Of a DNA stretch of 64,000 bases, positions 54,301 through 63,885 are shown one piece after another. This DNA comes from Alviniconcha marisindica (Eukaryota; Mollusca; Gastropoda; Provannidae), in NCBI GenBank assembly GCA_018857735.1, contig JABMCL010001460.1, forward strand, positions 62,001-126,000, written 5' to 3'. The position numbers were made by a program, and so were the translations under genes. The notes under the pieces are model-generated. The model made no database searches. It had not been told where the DNA came from and saw only the letters and a program-made list of their open reading frames with translations. Positions within the stretch are counted from its first letter, which is position 1, and every line of letters begins with the position of its first letter.

Positions 54301-56473
54301 AAATGTATGGGGTTTGAGAAACTGCAGGAAGGGTTTATTTTGAGCAAAAATGCCTTGTTTTTTCCTCCTATTTGTGACCACCTCCATGTGACTGGGGTAG
54401 CAACGGCTGGGTGATTCAGCCAAGATGGACAAATATAGAGGATCTGAACCCTCACTTTGAGAGTTTGACCTCGATGCACACAGTCAAAAAGAGAGCTTCC
54501 GGGCCTTCCATACACCACTCTGGCTTATATGATGATTCACCACCATACCAAGTTTGGCTGCAAAATATTCAGCGGTTCAGAAGATACATGGAACAAAGCT
54601 GAACCCTCTGAGTCTGACCTTGAATCTGAAGGCTTTTCACATGCCCCCTAGCTCATGATGATGCACCACCTTACAAAGTGACATTCCAACTTCCAAATGG
54701 ATGAGCTATCCAGATATGAGACAGTCATTTTTGTTTAGGATCTAAAGTGACCTTGCCCTTGAAAACAGCATTTTAAATCTCTTGCAAGCTGCTCTAACTC
54801 TCACTTCTACATAGTACATTTCATTATAATATCATCTGGTAAGGTATGCAAATACGACTGAAAACATAATGACCAAGTGGATGTAATGCATTGACAAATC
54901 TACAATCTAGAGGACTAAGAGCATATAATTCATCTTTCCCTCAACATTTACTGTTTAGACACAAACTAACAAGTTTTCATTTATGTGCAGTGTAACCTCT
55001 CTGTGCATTTAATGGTTATACATGTATATTGTACATTGTTACTGTTAGTATCTTACCCTCTTTGTTTTTTTTATTTTTATTTTTTCTCAAAAGTCAGCGA
55101 TGTAACATACTAACAAGGAGTTCTTGGCATCAGAAATTTTATTGGAAAATATTCTCAGAACTTTTACATCTAATGCCAGTAATAGTTCTGTTAATTTAAC
55201 TGCAGTTGTACTTTTTCCGCCCAGCCGTCAGTTTCCCCCAACCCCTACGATGACTAATGTTTTCACTGCCATCCTTTCAATCATCAATGCTGCCAGATTT
55301 ATGACAAGGAAACATTTTGACAAACACACCAATATTCACATCATAATAATGTGAAATAACCAATCAAACAGTGGGGTTTAAAACCACTTCTTTTCATTCA
55401 CCGAACAGTGGTCATATACAGTGACACAGTCATGTCTGAAGAGACCATCTGAAAATATGTACAGCTTCACAGATCTATATCAGAACTGTGCTTTTCAGTA
55501 AATTACACTGTAATGACTAATGTTGCACAATGCTAAATTTTGTTGCACTCCCTGGGTGTAGTCAGCAGTGTGAAGTAAGTCAACACACATATAATGTAAA
55601 CTGTGACTTAATGAGTAGCACTGGCAAGCAAGTTATGTACCTGTAGGATACATACTTTCATATTATTTTTTCACTGACGCCACCACTTTGAGTTTCACAC
55701 TGCTGCATATAATCAGGCTACATGCCATATTTTGATGTCTGTGAAATTTAGTAATTATTTTACCACTTCAAGTTGCTCTGGCTGAGTGAGGCTTTCACCT
55801 GTGTATGTGTGTGTGTTTGTGTGTGTGATGAAATGAGCGTATCCTTATATCTTTGTAAATGCTCTCAGCTCTTAGGAGATGGGGTGCCACCAACAATTTT
55901 TATTAGTTTAATTCTTCACAGGCAAACCAATCGGCAAGTATTATTTCATATCCTGGCAACAGTTTGCTAAAATTCATCTTACGGATGCTGAATCAGTTGT
56001 GTTGTTACTCCTGTCAAACATTTTAACTTGAAAATTCACTTAGATGATATGGACAATATAATCTGCAAAGCAGTCTGTGAAGGTCTTAGACATACAGAAT
56101 ATCCTGGACAAAAGTTACACATCAGTGTGAGAAATAACAAGTCTGTCACACTGCAGACAGAAAGAAAAGAAAAAGAAAAAAACTTTCCACAAACTCTCCA
56201 CAGCCCACAAAAACTCCGTGCTTCAACTCCCAAAGGTGCCAATTAACACTTCATACAAACTCCTCCAGGCTACTGAATCGCATTCCTGAATTAATGCTTG
56301 AATACCCAACGCACTTGTCAAGCCAGAGAGAACCCATCCCATCCCCTCTCGCCTGCCGAGCATTGGGGTCAATCTCGTGAAAGATTAGAAGTGATCCCTA
56401 AATCCTAGGCACCCCCCTCATGTCAACTGCAGGAAGGAAGAAACAAAATGGCCTACCTCTCGCAGACGGGCAT
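35624..56473 (-). CDS. CXXC zinc-finger protein with SUMO-interaction-like motifs
   Basis: Probable nuclear DNA-binding protein. Coding segments are 38115-37647 and 37540-35624, with a possible first coding exon at 56473-56457, for about 786 aa from MAQFNMPLH or about 800 aa from MPVCER. The CXXC finger (about residues 50-95) has eight Cys: CGQCGPC, CGKCQYC, then two further Cys in KQACIYRKC. The nine-residue linker lacks KFGG, the spacing of TET/CXXC4/CXXC5-type fingers rather than CFP1, DNMT1 or MLL. Next come Ser/Gly-rich, then Pro/Ser/Phe-rich disordered sequence. The C-terminal half has hydrophobic-acidic motifs resembling SUMO-interaction motifs (APIDLTTE, KDVIDLTSL, CDVISIDDF) and ends in an acidic tail (DFNEDHSDDLDFDPEDL). 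No dioxygenase, methyltransferase or PHD domain occurs in the window. The orthology is unresolved. Confidence 0.8.
37541..37646 (-). other. Proposed 106-nt mini-intron in the CXXC gene
   Basis: The donor CGGCG|GTGAGC and acceptor CTCCTGTCAG| bound 106 nt. Their removal joins two different reading frames exactly (phase 0 on both sides). If retained, translation continues as VSNHHSTHPTPSPF and a poly-Ala run, then stops at 37557-37559. The tract is short, GC-rich and lacks a strong pyrimidine run. Confidence 0.6.
37647..38115 (-). CDS. CXXC-domain exon
   Basis: The acceptor TTTTTCTTCAG| is followed by YEAPLPLK and MAQFNMPLHVQTPEDEYIMD. It encodes the whole CXXC finger (RRRRCGQCGPCQVKENCGKC onward) and a basic patch KPVPRFRP. 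The frame is open upstream of the first Met, so a coding first exon is possible. Confidence 0.85.
39747..39996 (+). repeat. Dispersed ~250-bp repeat, copy 1
   Basis: Matches 53727-53962 in inverse orientation. Shared blocks are GTTCTGAACCAGTT, CTACTCAAGAA, ATTGCCATGGAGGGTCCCAA and CAGAATTCTG. No coding capacity is seen. Confidence 0.75.
40825..40844. repeat. 20-C tract
   Basis: Uninterrupted poly(C). Confidence 0.95.
44380..45090. repeat. Diverged tandem segmental duplication
   Basis: About 250 bp at 44400-44710 recurs at 44850-45090: shared TATCTGACC(G/A)G(C/T)TACAGT, AATGTCACACC-like and TGTCTAGTGCAATCACT blocks, each copy preceded by a GT-rich or purine-rich microsatellite. Confidence 0.65.
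45195..45660. repeat. 43-bp minisatellite derived from a SINE-tail block
   Basis: About ten units of CACCATTTTAACCCATCTAC plus TACAGTCACCCAGGACAAAC and AAC. The edges (GGTCCCATCAACC...GGGTCACCTCGGAACAAAC) match the inverted tail block of the dispersed repeat found at 52780 and 12733, so the array appears to have grown from it. Confidence 0.85.
45815..45985. repeat. (CA)n, (TA)n and (GA)n microsatellites
   Basis: A CA run, a short TA run, then GAGAGA/GACAGACA purine-rich tracts. Confidence 0.9.
45990..46360. other. Less AT-rich unique block in the CXXC gene first intron
   Basis: Contains CAATAAAGTCTTGGCATTGC at about 46076, suggestive of a retroelement or transcript 3' end, but no other LTR hallmark was confirmed. 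Confidence 0.25.
46376..46525. repeat. 31-C tract and (GT)n tract
   Basis: C run at 46376-46406, and an approximately 20-unit GT run at about 46486-46525. Confidence 0.95.
47610..47637. repeat. 28-C tract
   Basis: Uninterrupted poly(C). Confidence 0.95.
48254..48325. repeat. (GT)n/(CG)n microsatellite
   Basis: About 29 GT units followed by ACGCGCGCGCGC; potential Z-DNA former. Confidence 0.95.
48743..48781. repeat. 30-G tract
   Basis: Thirty G, one C, then more G; strong quadruplex potential. Confidence 0.95.
52190..52515 (+). mobile_element. tRNA-derived SINE, second family
   Basis: A-box-like GGGATAGCTCAGTTGGAG at about 52193 and B box GGTTCAAGTCC at 52251-52261, followed by a body with CAACTTCCAGCACAGACTCT. 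The body differs from the 18449 element, so it is another family or subfamily. Confidence 0.75.
53727..53962 (-). repeat. Dispersed ~250-bp repeat, copy 2
   Basis: Inverse copy of 39747-39996. Confidence 0.75.
54410..54720. repeat. Degenerate dispersed repeat
   Basis: Contains CACCATACCAAGTTTGGCTG and CAGAAGATACATGGA blocks shared with 33490-34545. Confidence 0.5.
56457..56473 (-). CDS. Candidate alternative first coding exon of the CXXC gene
   Basis: ATG CCC GTC TGC GAG AG followed by the donor GAGAG|GTAGGC. Phase 2 joins exactly to G-TAT-GAG at 38115, giving MPVCERYEAPLPLKMAQF. It is short, so it is supported only by frame and splice logic. Confidence 0.4.
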
Positions 56474-57110
56474 TTTGGATTGCTTGCAGAGAACGTCGGC
56501 GGCGCGGCGATCTACAGTCCCTCCGCGCTACATGCCGCTAACAACAACGCCCAGTCGACACCAGCGCTAAACCCGCCAGCGGCAACTCGTTTCCGACGGC
56601 GCTCAAAACCGCACAGCGCTGCGCTGCACGCCCGTGAGACCTCCGCGATGTCCCTCCGTCCGACTTCCGTAAAAATGCGTAACGAAGCCCAGCGGGTAGG
56701 CTTACGCCGACCCCGTCGTAATTGAGGGTGATTTCTTGCTCTCCCCGATCAAACCCCTCACCCTGTGCACAAAAAGGCCGAGCTCCGAATACCCCCCACC
56801 TATCTTTCCTCTTTCGCTTCCTCCCTCTCTGCAAAGCTGGCTTGGCTCGTATTTAGTTTCAGCGCCATGAAACGTCAATCACGCGGAATTTATCAGCACG
56901 GCGGAGATCGTTCGCGCTGACTGCGCACGGCAGGCGAAACGGGGAGCGCCCGGGGACAGGCAGCGGAGGGGTTATCCCGATCTGTCACGGAGGACCGCTG
57001 GTGGTTTTCTAATCAACTACTTCCCCCTATCCTTCACCACATCCCCGTTAGCCCTTCTAAACATCACCCACAACATGCCACAAAAACAGCTGAAGCAAAA
57101 AGTCACTCAC

Positions 57111-57215
57111 CATCGTTTGACACCTAGGCTGGGGTCAAATTTACGGGACCCGTCGTGGAAATGCCTTCCCTCCGTACTTCCGCCATGTTTGTTTATGAGT
57201 CGAAGATGAAATAAC
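57111..57215 (-). other. Candidate distal first exon of the CXXC gene (5' UTR) with uORF
   Basis: A strong donor ACGATG|GTGAGT at 57111 is also phase 2. An ATG in excellent context (AAACATGGCG) at 57186 opens a 20-codon frame (MAEVRREGISTTG...) that stops at 57124, out of frame with the CXXC protein. The frame compatible with the next exon reads DGSRKFDPSLGVKRWYEAP but lacks an in-frame ATG. One indel would fuse them, so this may be a uORF or a sequence error in a coding first exon. Confidence 0.45.
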
Positions 57216-57539
57216 ACCCGATAAATGAATAAATTTTATGATCCATAAATTTTCGAAATGCCCGCTAAATACACACGCGGTGTTCAGAACTTTGTCCTAA
57301 AAATGTTTTCGTATTTGAAAGTTTTTCGCGGAAAGAAACAACGTACAAATGCGTGTGCGTTTATCGATTATTTCTGCCAGGCTTGATTGTGAAGTGTCCG
57401 CAAGGGGGCGCGTCATGCTATGCATCGTCTGCTGTGTGTGCCTGACATGGCCTGCCGCTCCGCCAGCCAAGTGAAAATTATCCATCTTTCGCCTCGGGAG
57501 GGAGAGGGCGGGGTAGGGGGTGTGAGCGCCGCGTGAACC

Positions 57540-58543
57540 GCTTACCCTTGATCTACAGAAAAGAGGTAACGGCGCGCGGCTGCCGACGAGAGGGACTGAA
57601 AAGAAGACGGCTCTTTCCGATTAACTAATCTCGTTTGTTTCTTATCGTGTTTTTGCCCGAGGCGGATAATTGACGTGTCAATTGGGGTCCTCAGGTGTGA
57701 AAAGTGGCGTAGCCTGCTGTTCGCGTGTGTACAGGGCAGGGGAGAGAGGACACAATTGCCCTTGACGGAGATCGTTCCGACCGCACAATGGCCCGACGCC
57801 GGATGGCCAGCCGGACGTCGGAGATCCCCGAGAGAAAGAAGGGGATCCAGCCATTGCCGGCTTCATTTTACTGATGCTTTTTTTTATCGCCGGGTGAGTC
57901 GTCAGCGACCAAATATAATTAGTCATTACCATGGCCAAATACTGCACAAGCCGTAATAAAACCCGGTCGCGACTTAATCGGTTCCGGCAGCCCTATGTCA
58001 CACGTCACTTTATGCGGTTCCGAGTCCAGTTGAGGAAGATTCGCAACTGCAAGTCAGGTTTAATTTAGTTGAATGGCTCAACCCATGAGCTAGGCATCAG
58101 AATCCGGCCTGTCAGCGTTGTATTGAGTCACTGACTCGGTTTCAGTCAAGTTATTACCGTTTGGCTACAACTATCGTATCGTTACAGTCACGTGACATGT
58201 TTCCATGCCGCCGCTCAGACATACGTTCTTAATTAAGGCCTAGGCCTAAACTTGGTCTCTTTGAAACTGACTGAGGCGGGTGGCGCGCGGCGGGACACTA
58301 AGGATCTTCAGTAACGTCAGTGTGCAACGATCTTAGCAGCTTCAGTGTGTCAGTCAGTGACTGATGTGCATCAGTGAAGCCCAAGACCACTCAGTGTCAG
58401 TGACGGGTCTGCACTCAGTCAGTCAGTGACTGACTCCCGCAAGTGTAGACTCTAAGCGGAATCAGAAGAAACCGGTCATTCACCCTGTCTCGGCCGGAAG
58501 GGCCAAACTATGCGGGTCCACAGCTGCTTCACAGACTGAGCCT
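57540..58543 (+). promoter_or_regulatory. Possible 5' UTR/promoter of a divergent plus-strand gene
   Basis: GC-rich DNA with good plus-strand donors, CGCCGG|GTGAGT near 57893 and GAGCCT|GTAAGTAT at 58544, but no downstream coding exon in the window. It could be the first non-coding exon of a gene to the right. Inference. Confidence 0.3.
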
Positions 58544-59045
58544 GTAAGTATATTCCCCGGCCCATATATTCTGACCGACTCAGTCTAGCCGGTTTTAAAC
58601 GCCTCTTAGCTCTGGTATCTCATTTTCCTTAGCACTGGGTTTCCTGCACTGCCGCAGACCGTGTTGGCCGGGGAGGATCCTGGCGGAGCCGCCGGGGGCT
58701 GTGTGTGTGTAGGGGGGGGGGGGCTACGCGTCACCCTCCGGGCATCACTTTCCGGCACCTTCCTCTGAGGAAGGATGTCGTAAACCAGTGCTTGGAGTTT
58801 GCGTCCGCGGTACTCCAGCGACTAGGCGGAAAACATCACCAATGCCACTGAGTGGCCAAAAGTCAAATAAACTCAACGTAAAACTCGGCATTCTGTGAAC
58901 GTTTCCTCAGCAGTGAGGTGCTCAGTCAGTGACTCCGCCGCCGCGGGACAAGTTTTATCATGTCGGCCACTGACTCGGAGAACCGACCTTCCTTCGTCAG
59001 TTTGCAGCCAGGCAGGGCCGGCGATTGCCTATCGTCAGTGTAGGC
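58125..59045. promoter_or_regulatory. Cluster of TGACTC/CAGTCAGTGACTG motifs
   Basis: Roughly ten occurrences of TGACTC, GAGTCA, CAGTCAGTGACTG or ACTGACTCGG between about 58130 and 59035, including GAGTCACTGACTCGG and CAGTCAGTCAGTGACTGACT. Several resemble AP-1 half or full sites. Whether this is a regulatory cluster or a decayed simple repeat is open. Confidence 0.4.
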
Positions 59046-59507
59046 ACAATACATAGTAATGAAAACCGACGTTACAAGTAGCTGTAACTAGTAATAAAAG
59101 CGGAGAGCGAAGGAGCCGTCCAACACATTTTTAGCACTACTGAACAGCTTAATTGGCCAGTGTTGAGCCGCATGGGACATAACCAGTGGCCGAGGAGGCG
59201 CTGACCAGTCACAGTTTGATCAAAACCGAGTTATGGCCTACTAGCCTACAGCAAATCTAGGGTAATGTCTCTTGATCAAAACAGAACACAGCCGCCGCGA
59301 GAACAGCTGTGAGAGCTCGGCGGACAGACTCACACGGCGTGACTCGCCACGCCGGCGACGTTTCACTAGTCCAAACGCAATACCCGGCCTTTGTGAGGCA
59401 TGCACCCAGCACTGTAGGCTAACCAGTAGGTACGGTAACTTGGTGTTTTACGCCCAATCAACCATTATGGTTATATCTATCAGGGCGAGCCTAACCAGTC
59501 ACAGTGA

Positions 59508-60117
59508 GCCGGTTTGGCCTAGCGGCCGGGTAAGGGCTGGTAAGCGGAAGGACCTCGGTTCGATACCGCTTCAGCTCTCCTTTCTCTTCAAAAGTTGTGG
59601 TTTGTGGACACTGTCTTGTGACTTTGTCCCTCACATGAATTAATGAAACATTAAAATGGCTCTCATCACTGCCCATCTTAATGCTGGCCATTCTGGTGGT
59701 GACAGTGTAGCGATAGGTATATACTCTCCCTCTCCCTCCACTGTGACCCTTCCCCCCGTTTTCCCCGTCCCTAATAAGCCTTATGGTTTATGTGGACGTT
59801 AAGCGCTATGTTTACTGCTGGAAGGCAGAGGGACCTCGGTTCGAACTAGTCCGCTTCGGCTCTCCTTTCTGTTCAAAAGTTGTAGTCTGTGGACACTGCC
59901 TTGTGACTTTGACCCTCACAATTAATGACTGAAACATTAAAATGGCTCTCATCGCTGCCTATCTTAATGCTGGAGTCATTCTAGTGGTGACAGTGCAGTG
60001 ATATGTATATAACCTCCCTCTTCCCCCACCTCCATACCCCCCGCTTTCCTACTTCTCCCCGTCCCTAATAAGCCTTATGGTTTCTGTGGACGTTAAGCAC
60101 CATGTTTACTTACAGTG
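59508..60117 (+). mobile_element. Tandem pair of tRNA-headed SINEs
   Basis: Copy 1 (59508-59815) has a tRNA-like head (TTTGGCCTAGCGGCC, B box GGTTCGATACC at 59557-59567). Copy 2 (about 59816-60117) repeats most of the body (GACCTCGGTTCGA, CAAAAGTTGTAG, ACATTAAAATGGCTCTCATC) and ends GTGGACGTTAAGCACCATGT. Confidence 0.8.
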
Positions 60118-60245
60118 ACACCGCCCTAGCGAATACGGAGTCAGCAGTAGCGGAACATCAGGCGGGTCAGTCACTGGGAAAACAAAGACAATTATGTACG
60201 TGTTTTGTTTGAAAAGGAGCCGGTTGTTGACTGAATGTTGCTTTA

Positions 60246-60476
60246 CGTCCACAGAAACCGTAGGCTTATTAGGGACGGGAGCCCAGGACGGCCACCTCGA
60301 CTTTCACACAGCTTCTGAGCTCTGCAATGGAGGTTGTCTGTCCGATCAGTATATTTAGGCCCAGTTCCTGATTCAGTGTCCATAGTTCAGGAGCTGTGTG
60401 AGAGTCGAGGTGGCCGTCCTGAGCTGTCCGTCCGAACGAGCCTTCTGGTTTCCGTGGACGTAAAGAATTATTGAAC
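60246..60476. repeat. Foldback pair of SINE ends
   Basis: CGTCCACAGAAACC...GACGGCCACCTCGACTTTCA on the left is mirrored by GAGTCGAGGTGGCCGTCCTG...GGTTTCCGTGGACG on the right, about 70-75 bp arms. Another inverted copy lies at 61403-61500. Confidence 0.75.
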
Positions 60477-60499
60477 CGTGCTTCGGCATTGGTCACAAC

Positions 60500-61402
60500 T
60501 TGTCCCTAATATGTCAATTGACATCTGAGGACATTAAGCATCACTTCATCATCATCATCATCATTCAGTGTCCCCCCGCACTCCCACCCCGCTTCCGTTT
60601 TTGTTGTGTTTTTTTAAATATCTTTTGTTGTTGTTTTGATGTTGTTTTGGGATGTCTTTTTGCGTGTCGGATTTTTTGTTTGTTTGTTCTTCAGTGTTGT
60701 TGTTGCGTGTCGGATTTTTGTTTGTTTGTTGTTGTTGTTTTGGGGGTATGTTGTTCGCCCATGCCGTTTGTCCGATGACCTGAAGAATGAATGAATGAAT
60801 AATTTTGCTTAACGTCCACGGAGGCGAGGTGGCCTGTTAGGGACGGTGATGACCTGAACCGCCGGCTGAACCTTTTGTAGCCAAACTGTAGCATGGGCGG
60901 TGCATCTCATCGTGAACTGGAGCGGGGTCACGCGAAAAGACTGGTTTCAGTTGAAGGTCAAGGTCACAACAAGAGCTCATCAGTAGCTAATAAAATCAAA
61001 ACATAACTGTTTTTACGGCAGCACTACTTTTGCCAGAAAAAGATCCCCGTTACTACAGCGGTGAATTGTTTTGAGGCTACTGCGCCGTCTGTGCAGAAAT
61101 CCTGCTGTTCTGGGCTGCACGGTCTGCGCCGGCAAAACTGAAGTGGCATTACATTTGCTCGAGCACTTCCGTTCAGTTTTTTTTAGTGTTGTTGAACTTA
61201 CTGATAACAGGTTCAGCTGTGCCAGTTCACATCATGACTGAGTGACAAGCTTCTCACTCTGTCGCCATGCTGTTCCACCAGCTTTGGCCTGGCGTATTTT
61301 CGGTAAGCTAAAATCGGTGATGGAACAATCAGTCGCACACAAAAACCTTGACCTGCCGACCGGTGTCACGGCCGGTTGTTTTGTTGTTGTTGGTCGAATG
61401 TA
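60500..61402. other. Repeat-rich non-coding stretch
   Basis: Further SINE-end fragments (TTAACGTCCACGGAGG at about 60809), (ATC)n at about 60545 and GTT-rich tracts. No gene. Confidence 0.45.
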
Positions 61403-61500
61403 TGTTGCTTTACGTCCACAGAAACCGTAGGCTTATTAAGGACGGGAGCCGGCCCAGGACGGCCACCCCGACTTTCACACAGTTCCTGAGCTCTGACTGT
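61403..61500 (-). repeat. SINE 3' end fragment
   Basis: TTTACGTCCACAGAAACCGT then GGACGGCCACCCCGACTTTC, the inverse of the shared SINE end. Confidence 0.75.
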
Positions 61501-61994
61501 TGTGTTCCAGGTGTTCCCAAGTTATCAGCGGCTTCACATCCTAATGATGAATCGGTCTCGCACCGGGCGTGCCATGTTTTCTTGCCGCTGCAGATTTTGT
61601 ATCCTGTGTATCAGTTTTCTCGAATCGGAATTTAAAACTGTTCATAATTCACCCAGGTTGTCTTCGGTCAATTCGTAAATGTCTCCATCTCTGATGCTGT
61701 ACGTGTATACATTTACAGTAGCCAGAAAAGCACTGTGGGGTCCAACAATGCACACACGCATATTCAGAGTGAACTTTGTCAAATGTGATCGGTGGTCGCA
61801 CAGTAACATATGCGATGATCGAGAACACACGGAACTGTTCATTCAGAACAGCATTGTTATAATTATCATTGTTATTGATCGCTTTTCTTTAGCGCTATTC
61901 CCTGCTCCCGAGCAGACTCACTGCGCTCATGTCGCGTGTGATTCTGAATGAGTGACTGCATCCTTTTATAAGGCGTTTTTGAATATCCACCGAA

Positions 61995-62215
61995 GTGCTG
62001 TTCTTACAGCGCTATTTGGTTGTTATGCGGCTGACACCACGTGAAACTGCTGCCACCTCGGCGCATGTACTGTGTACACCATACAACGTTGCACCAGTTT
62101 ACAGTGTCACTATTCGAAACCATATACGCAGGATGCTTGTGTGTTTAGCTGTAACCTGCCAACTGCATTTTAGGCAGAATGACCGGGATCCTTTACGTGT
62201 TACTGCAGTAGCATT
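61995..62215 (-). mobile_element. SINE body, inverse copy of the MED18-intron element
   Basis: The reverse complement contains ACGTAAAGGATCC, TGGCAGGTTACAGCTAAACA, TTGTATGGTGTACACAG and GCAGCAGTTTCACGTGG, matching 18541-18760. The tRNA head was not found. Confidence 0.75.
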
Positions 62216-62471
62216 CATTTGTTATACTTTCATATTCACTTTCAGTGCCATGTACTATTGCTTTAAGGCTGACTTTTCTTTGTAATTTATATTTATTTTG
62301 TTATTGTAGCTTCTCTAAAGTGCTTTGAGCTAGACTGAAGCATGGTGCCGAACGTCCAGTTAATTACTTGTTATTATTCGATAAACATTCGTCAAAATCA
62401 AAGTTTGTAGAACCTGTCTGCTGTTCATATTTGCTCTCTCTCTCTCTCAGTCTCCCCCCACCCGCACTAGG

Positions 62472-62507
<36 letters not shown>

Positions 62508-62935
62508 GTGTGTGTGTGCGGCCAGTGACAGCCGCCATCTTTCATTGTTTGCAGAAACCGGCACAGAAAATTCTGCGATGCGGTTATCTATTTGTCGTGC
62601 CGGCTCTTCGGTGACATCGATAATAGCTGGCATTTCTAGTGTCGGGGAGTCTCGAGAAGCTAAAAGCTGAAAGCACACAGCACATACACAATTAACCCAG
62701 GTAGCAAACTGCCGTTGCCTTGGCAACGAAGTGCATATCGGCCTGTATTGCCTTGGCCACAGCCGTGCTGCCGTGCGTGTGTGTGTGTGTGTGTATAATT
62801 ATGTGTGTGTGTGTGTATAATTATGTGCCAGCAGCGTTGTGTGTGTGCGCGTACATGCGTACGCGCGCGCGCGCGCGCGCGCGTGTGTGTGTGTGTATTT
62901 GTGTCAGTGTGTGTGTGCGTGTGTGTGTAAAGAAG
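62472..62935. repeat. (CTA)n, (GT)n and (CG)n simple repeats
   Basis: CTA run at about 62473-62505; GT runs at about 62776-62935 with a central GCGCGCGCGC block at about 62862-62883. Confidence 0.9.
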
Positions 62936-63334
62936 AGATTGTAAAATTGTTTTACTGAATGTCACCACGCAAATTTCACCTTAGCCAAGTTAACTCGGTT
63001 AAATCATTACAAATTGAGGCAACATTATGACCGAACTGGATGAAGATCAGATTTGCTGGTTTCAAGTAAAAAGTGTGCTTTGCTCCGACGCTGGAGCCGA
63101 CTTCTAATCACTGGTGCATGTGCAAACCTTAAAAATTCAAAATTCAGCTACAATCCCCCCCCACCCCCACCTCAGCCCCGCTCTCTATCTCACACACACG
63201 CGCGTCCACAGAGAGGCGGGGAGAGGAGGGCTGCTATTTTGCGGTAGGTCTATGCCTCTTTGTTAATCACAGAACAACTGTTCTCTTCCTTCTTTTCTCA
63301 GGCTTCTGTTATCAGTGCTGTAACCTCTATCTCC

Positions 63335-63620
63335 CCTCTCCCATTCGATTCTCCCTGTAGCCCCCACTCCCCTCTCCCCCTCGATTCTTTGGCCTGTACC
63401 TCCAACTCCCCTTTCCCCCTCGATTCTCCGTGTACACCCCACTCCCATCTCCCGCTCGATTCTCCGTGCACCCCCCAGTCCCATCTCTCCCTCGATTCTC
63501 CGTGTACCCCCCAGTCCCATCTCCCCCTCGATTCTCCTTGTACCCCCCATTCCCCTCTCCCCCTCGATTCAGTCTACCTGTACCCCCAGTCCCCTCTCCC
63601 CCTCGATTCTCCCTCGATAA
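63335..63620. repeat. 36-bp pyrimidine-rich minisatellite, about 8 copies
   Basis: Unit CCCCTCGATTCTCCGTGTAC then CCCCCAGTCCCATCTC (about 36 bp), strongly strand-asymmetric (C/T versus G/A). The 12-codon period keeps frames open on both strands (for example LDSPCTPHSPLP). No gene context. Confidence 0.92.
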
Positions 63621-63764
63621 TGATTTCAGAAAGCTGATAATGAATGATATGTGAATTCACTGACATCGCGTATGATCACTTTTTGTTTGTTTTGTTTTTG
63701 TGTTTGTTGACATTTTATAGCTGCATGTCTGTCTGTATACTTGACAAGAGCTAGCTGCAAGTTT

Positions 63765-63765
<1 letters not shown>

Positions 63766-63834
<69 letters not shown>

Positions 63835-63885
63835 GCGCGCGCACGCACGCACCCCCCCCCCCCACACACACACACAACACACACA
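63766..63885. repeat. (CA)n/(CG)n microsatellite
   Basis: About 32 CA units followed by GCGCGC, an 11-C run and more CA. Confidence 0.95.

Larger units (their letters stand above)
38116..56456 (-). other. Long first intron of the CXXC gene
   Basis: About 18-19 kb of mostly AT-rich DNA with repeats listed separately. The interval 47700-47960 is more GC-rich (GGTTCCCATGGCGACCGCTG) and could be an unmapped regulatory block. No intervening coding exon is supported. Confidence 0.5.
56400..57250. promoter_or_regulatory. CpG-rich promoter block of the CXXC gene
   Basis: GC- and CpG-rich relative to flanks, containing both candidate first exons. ACATGGCGGAAG at the distal exon resembles a YY1-type element overlapping a start codon. 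No TATA box is evident. Confidence 0.55.

Noticed and set aside
56420..56834. Basic, Ala/Arg-rich frames on both strands in the CpG block
   Set aside because: GC-rich promoter DNA lacks stops; no conserved protein signature.
59508..59580. Possible functional tRNA gene
   Set aside because: A and B boxes are present but no intact cloverleaf is seen, and the downstream body is repeated, so it is a SINE head.
63260..63637. 125-codon Pro/Ser repeat frame
   Set aside because: 36-bp minisatellite; no start context, partner exons or family.
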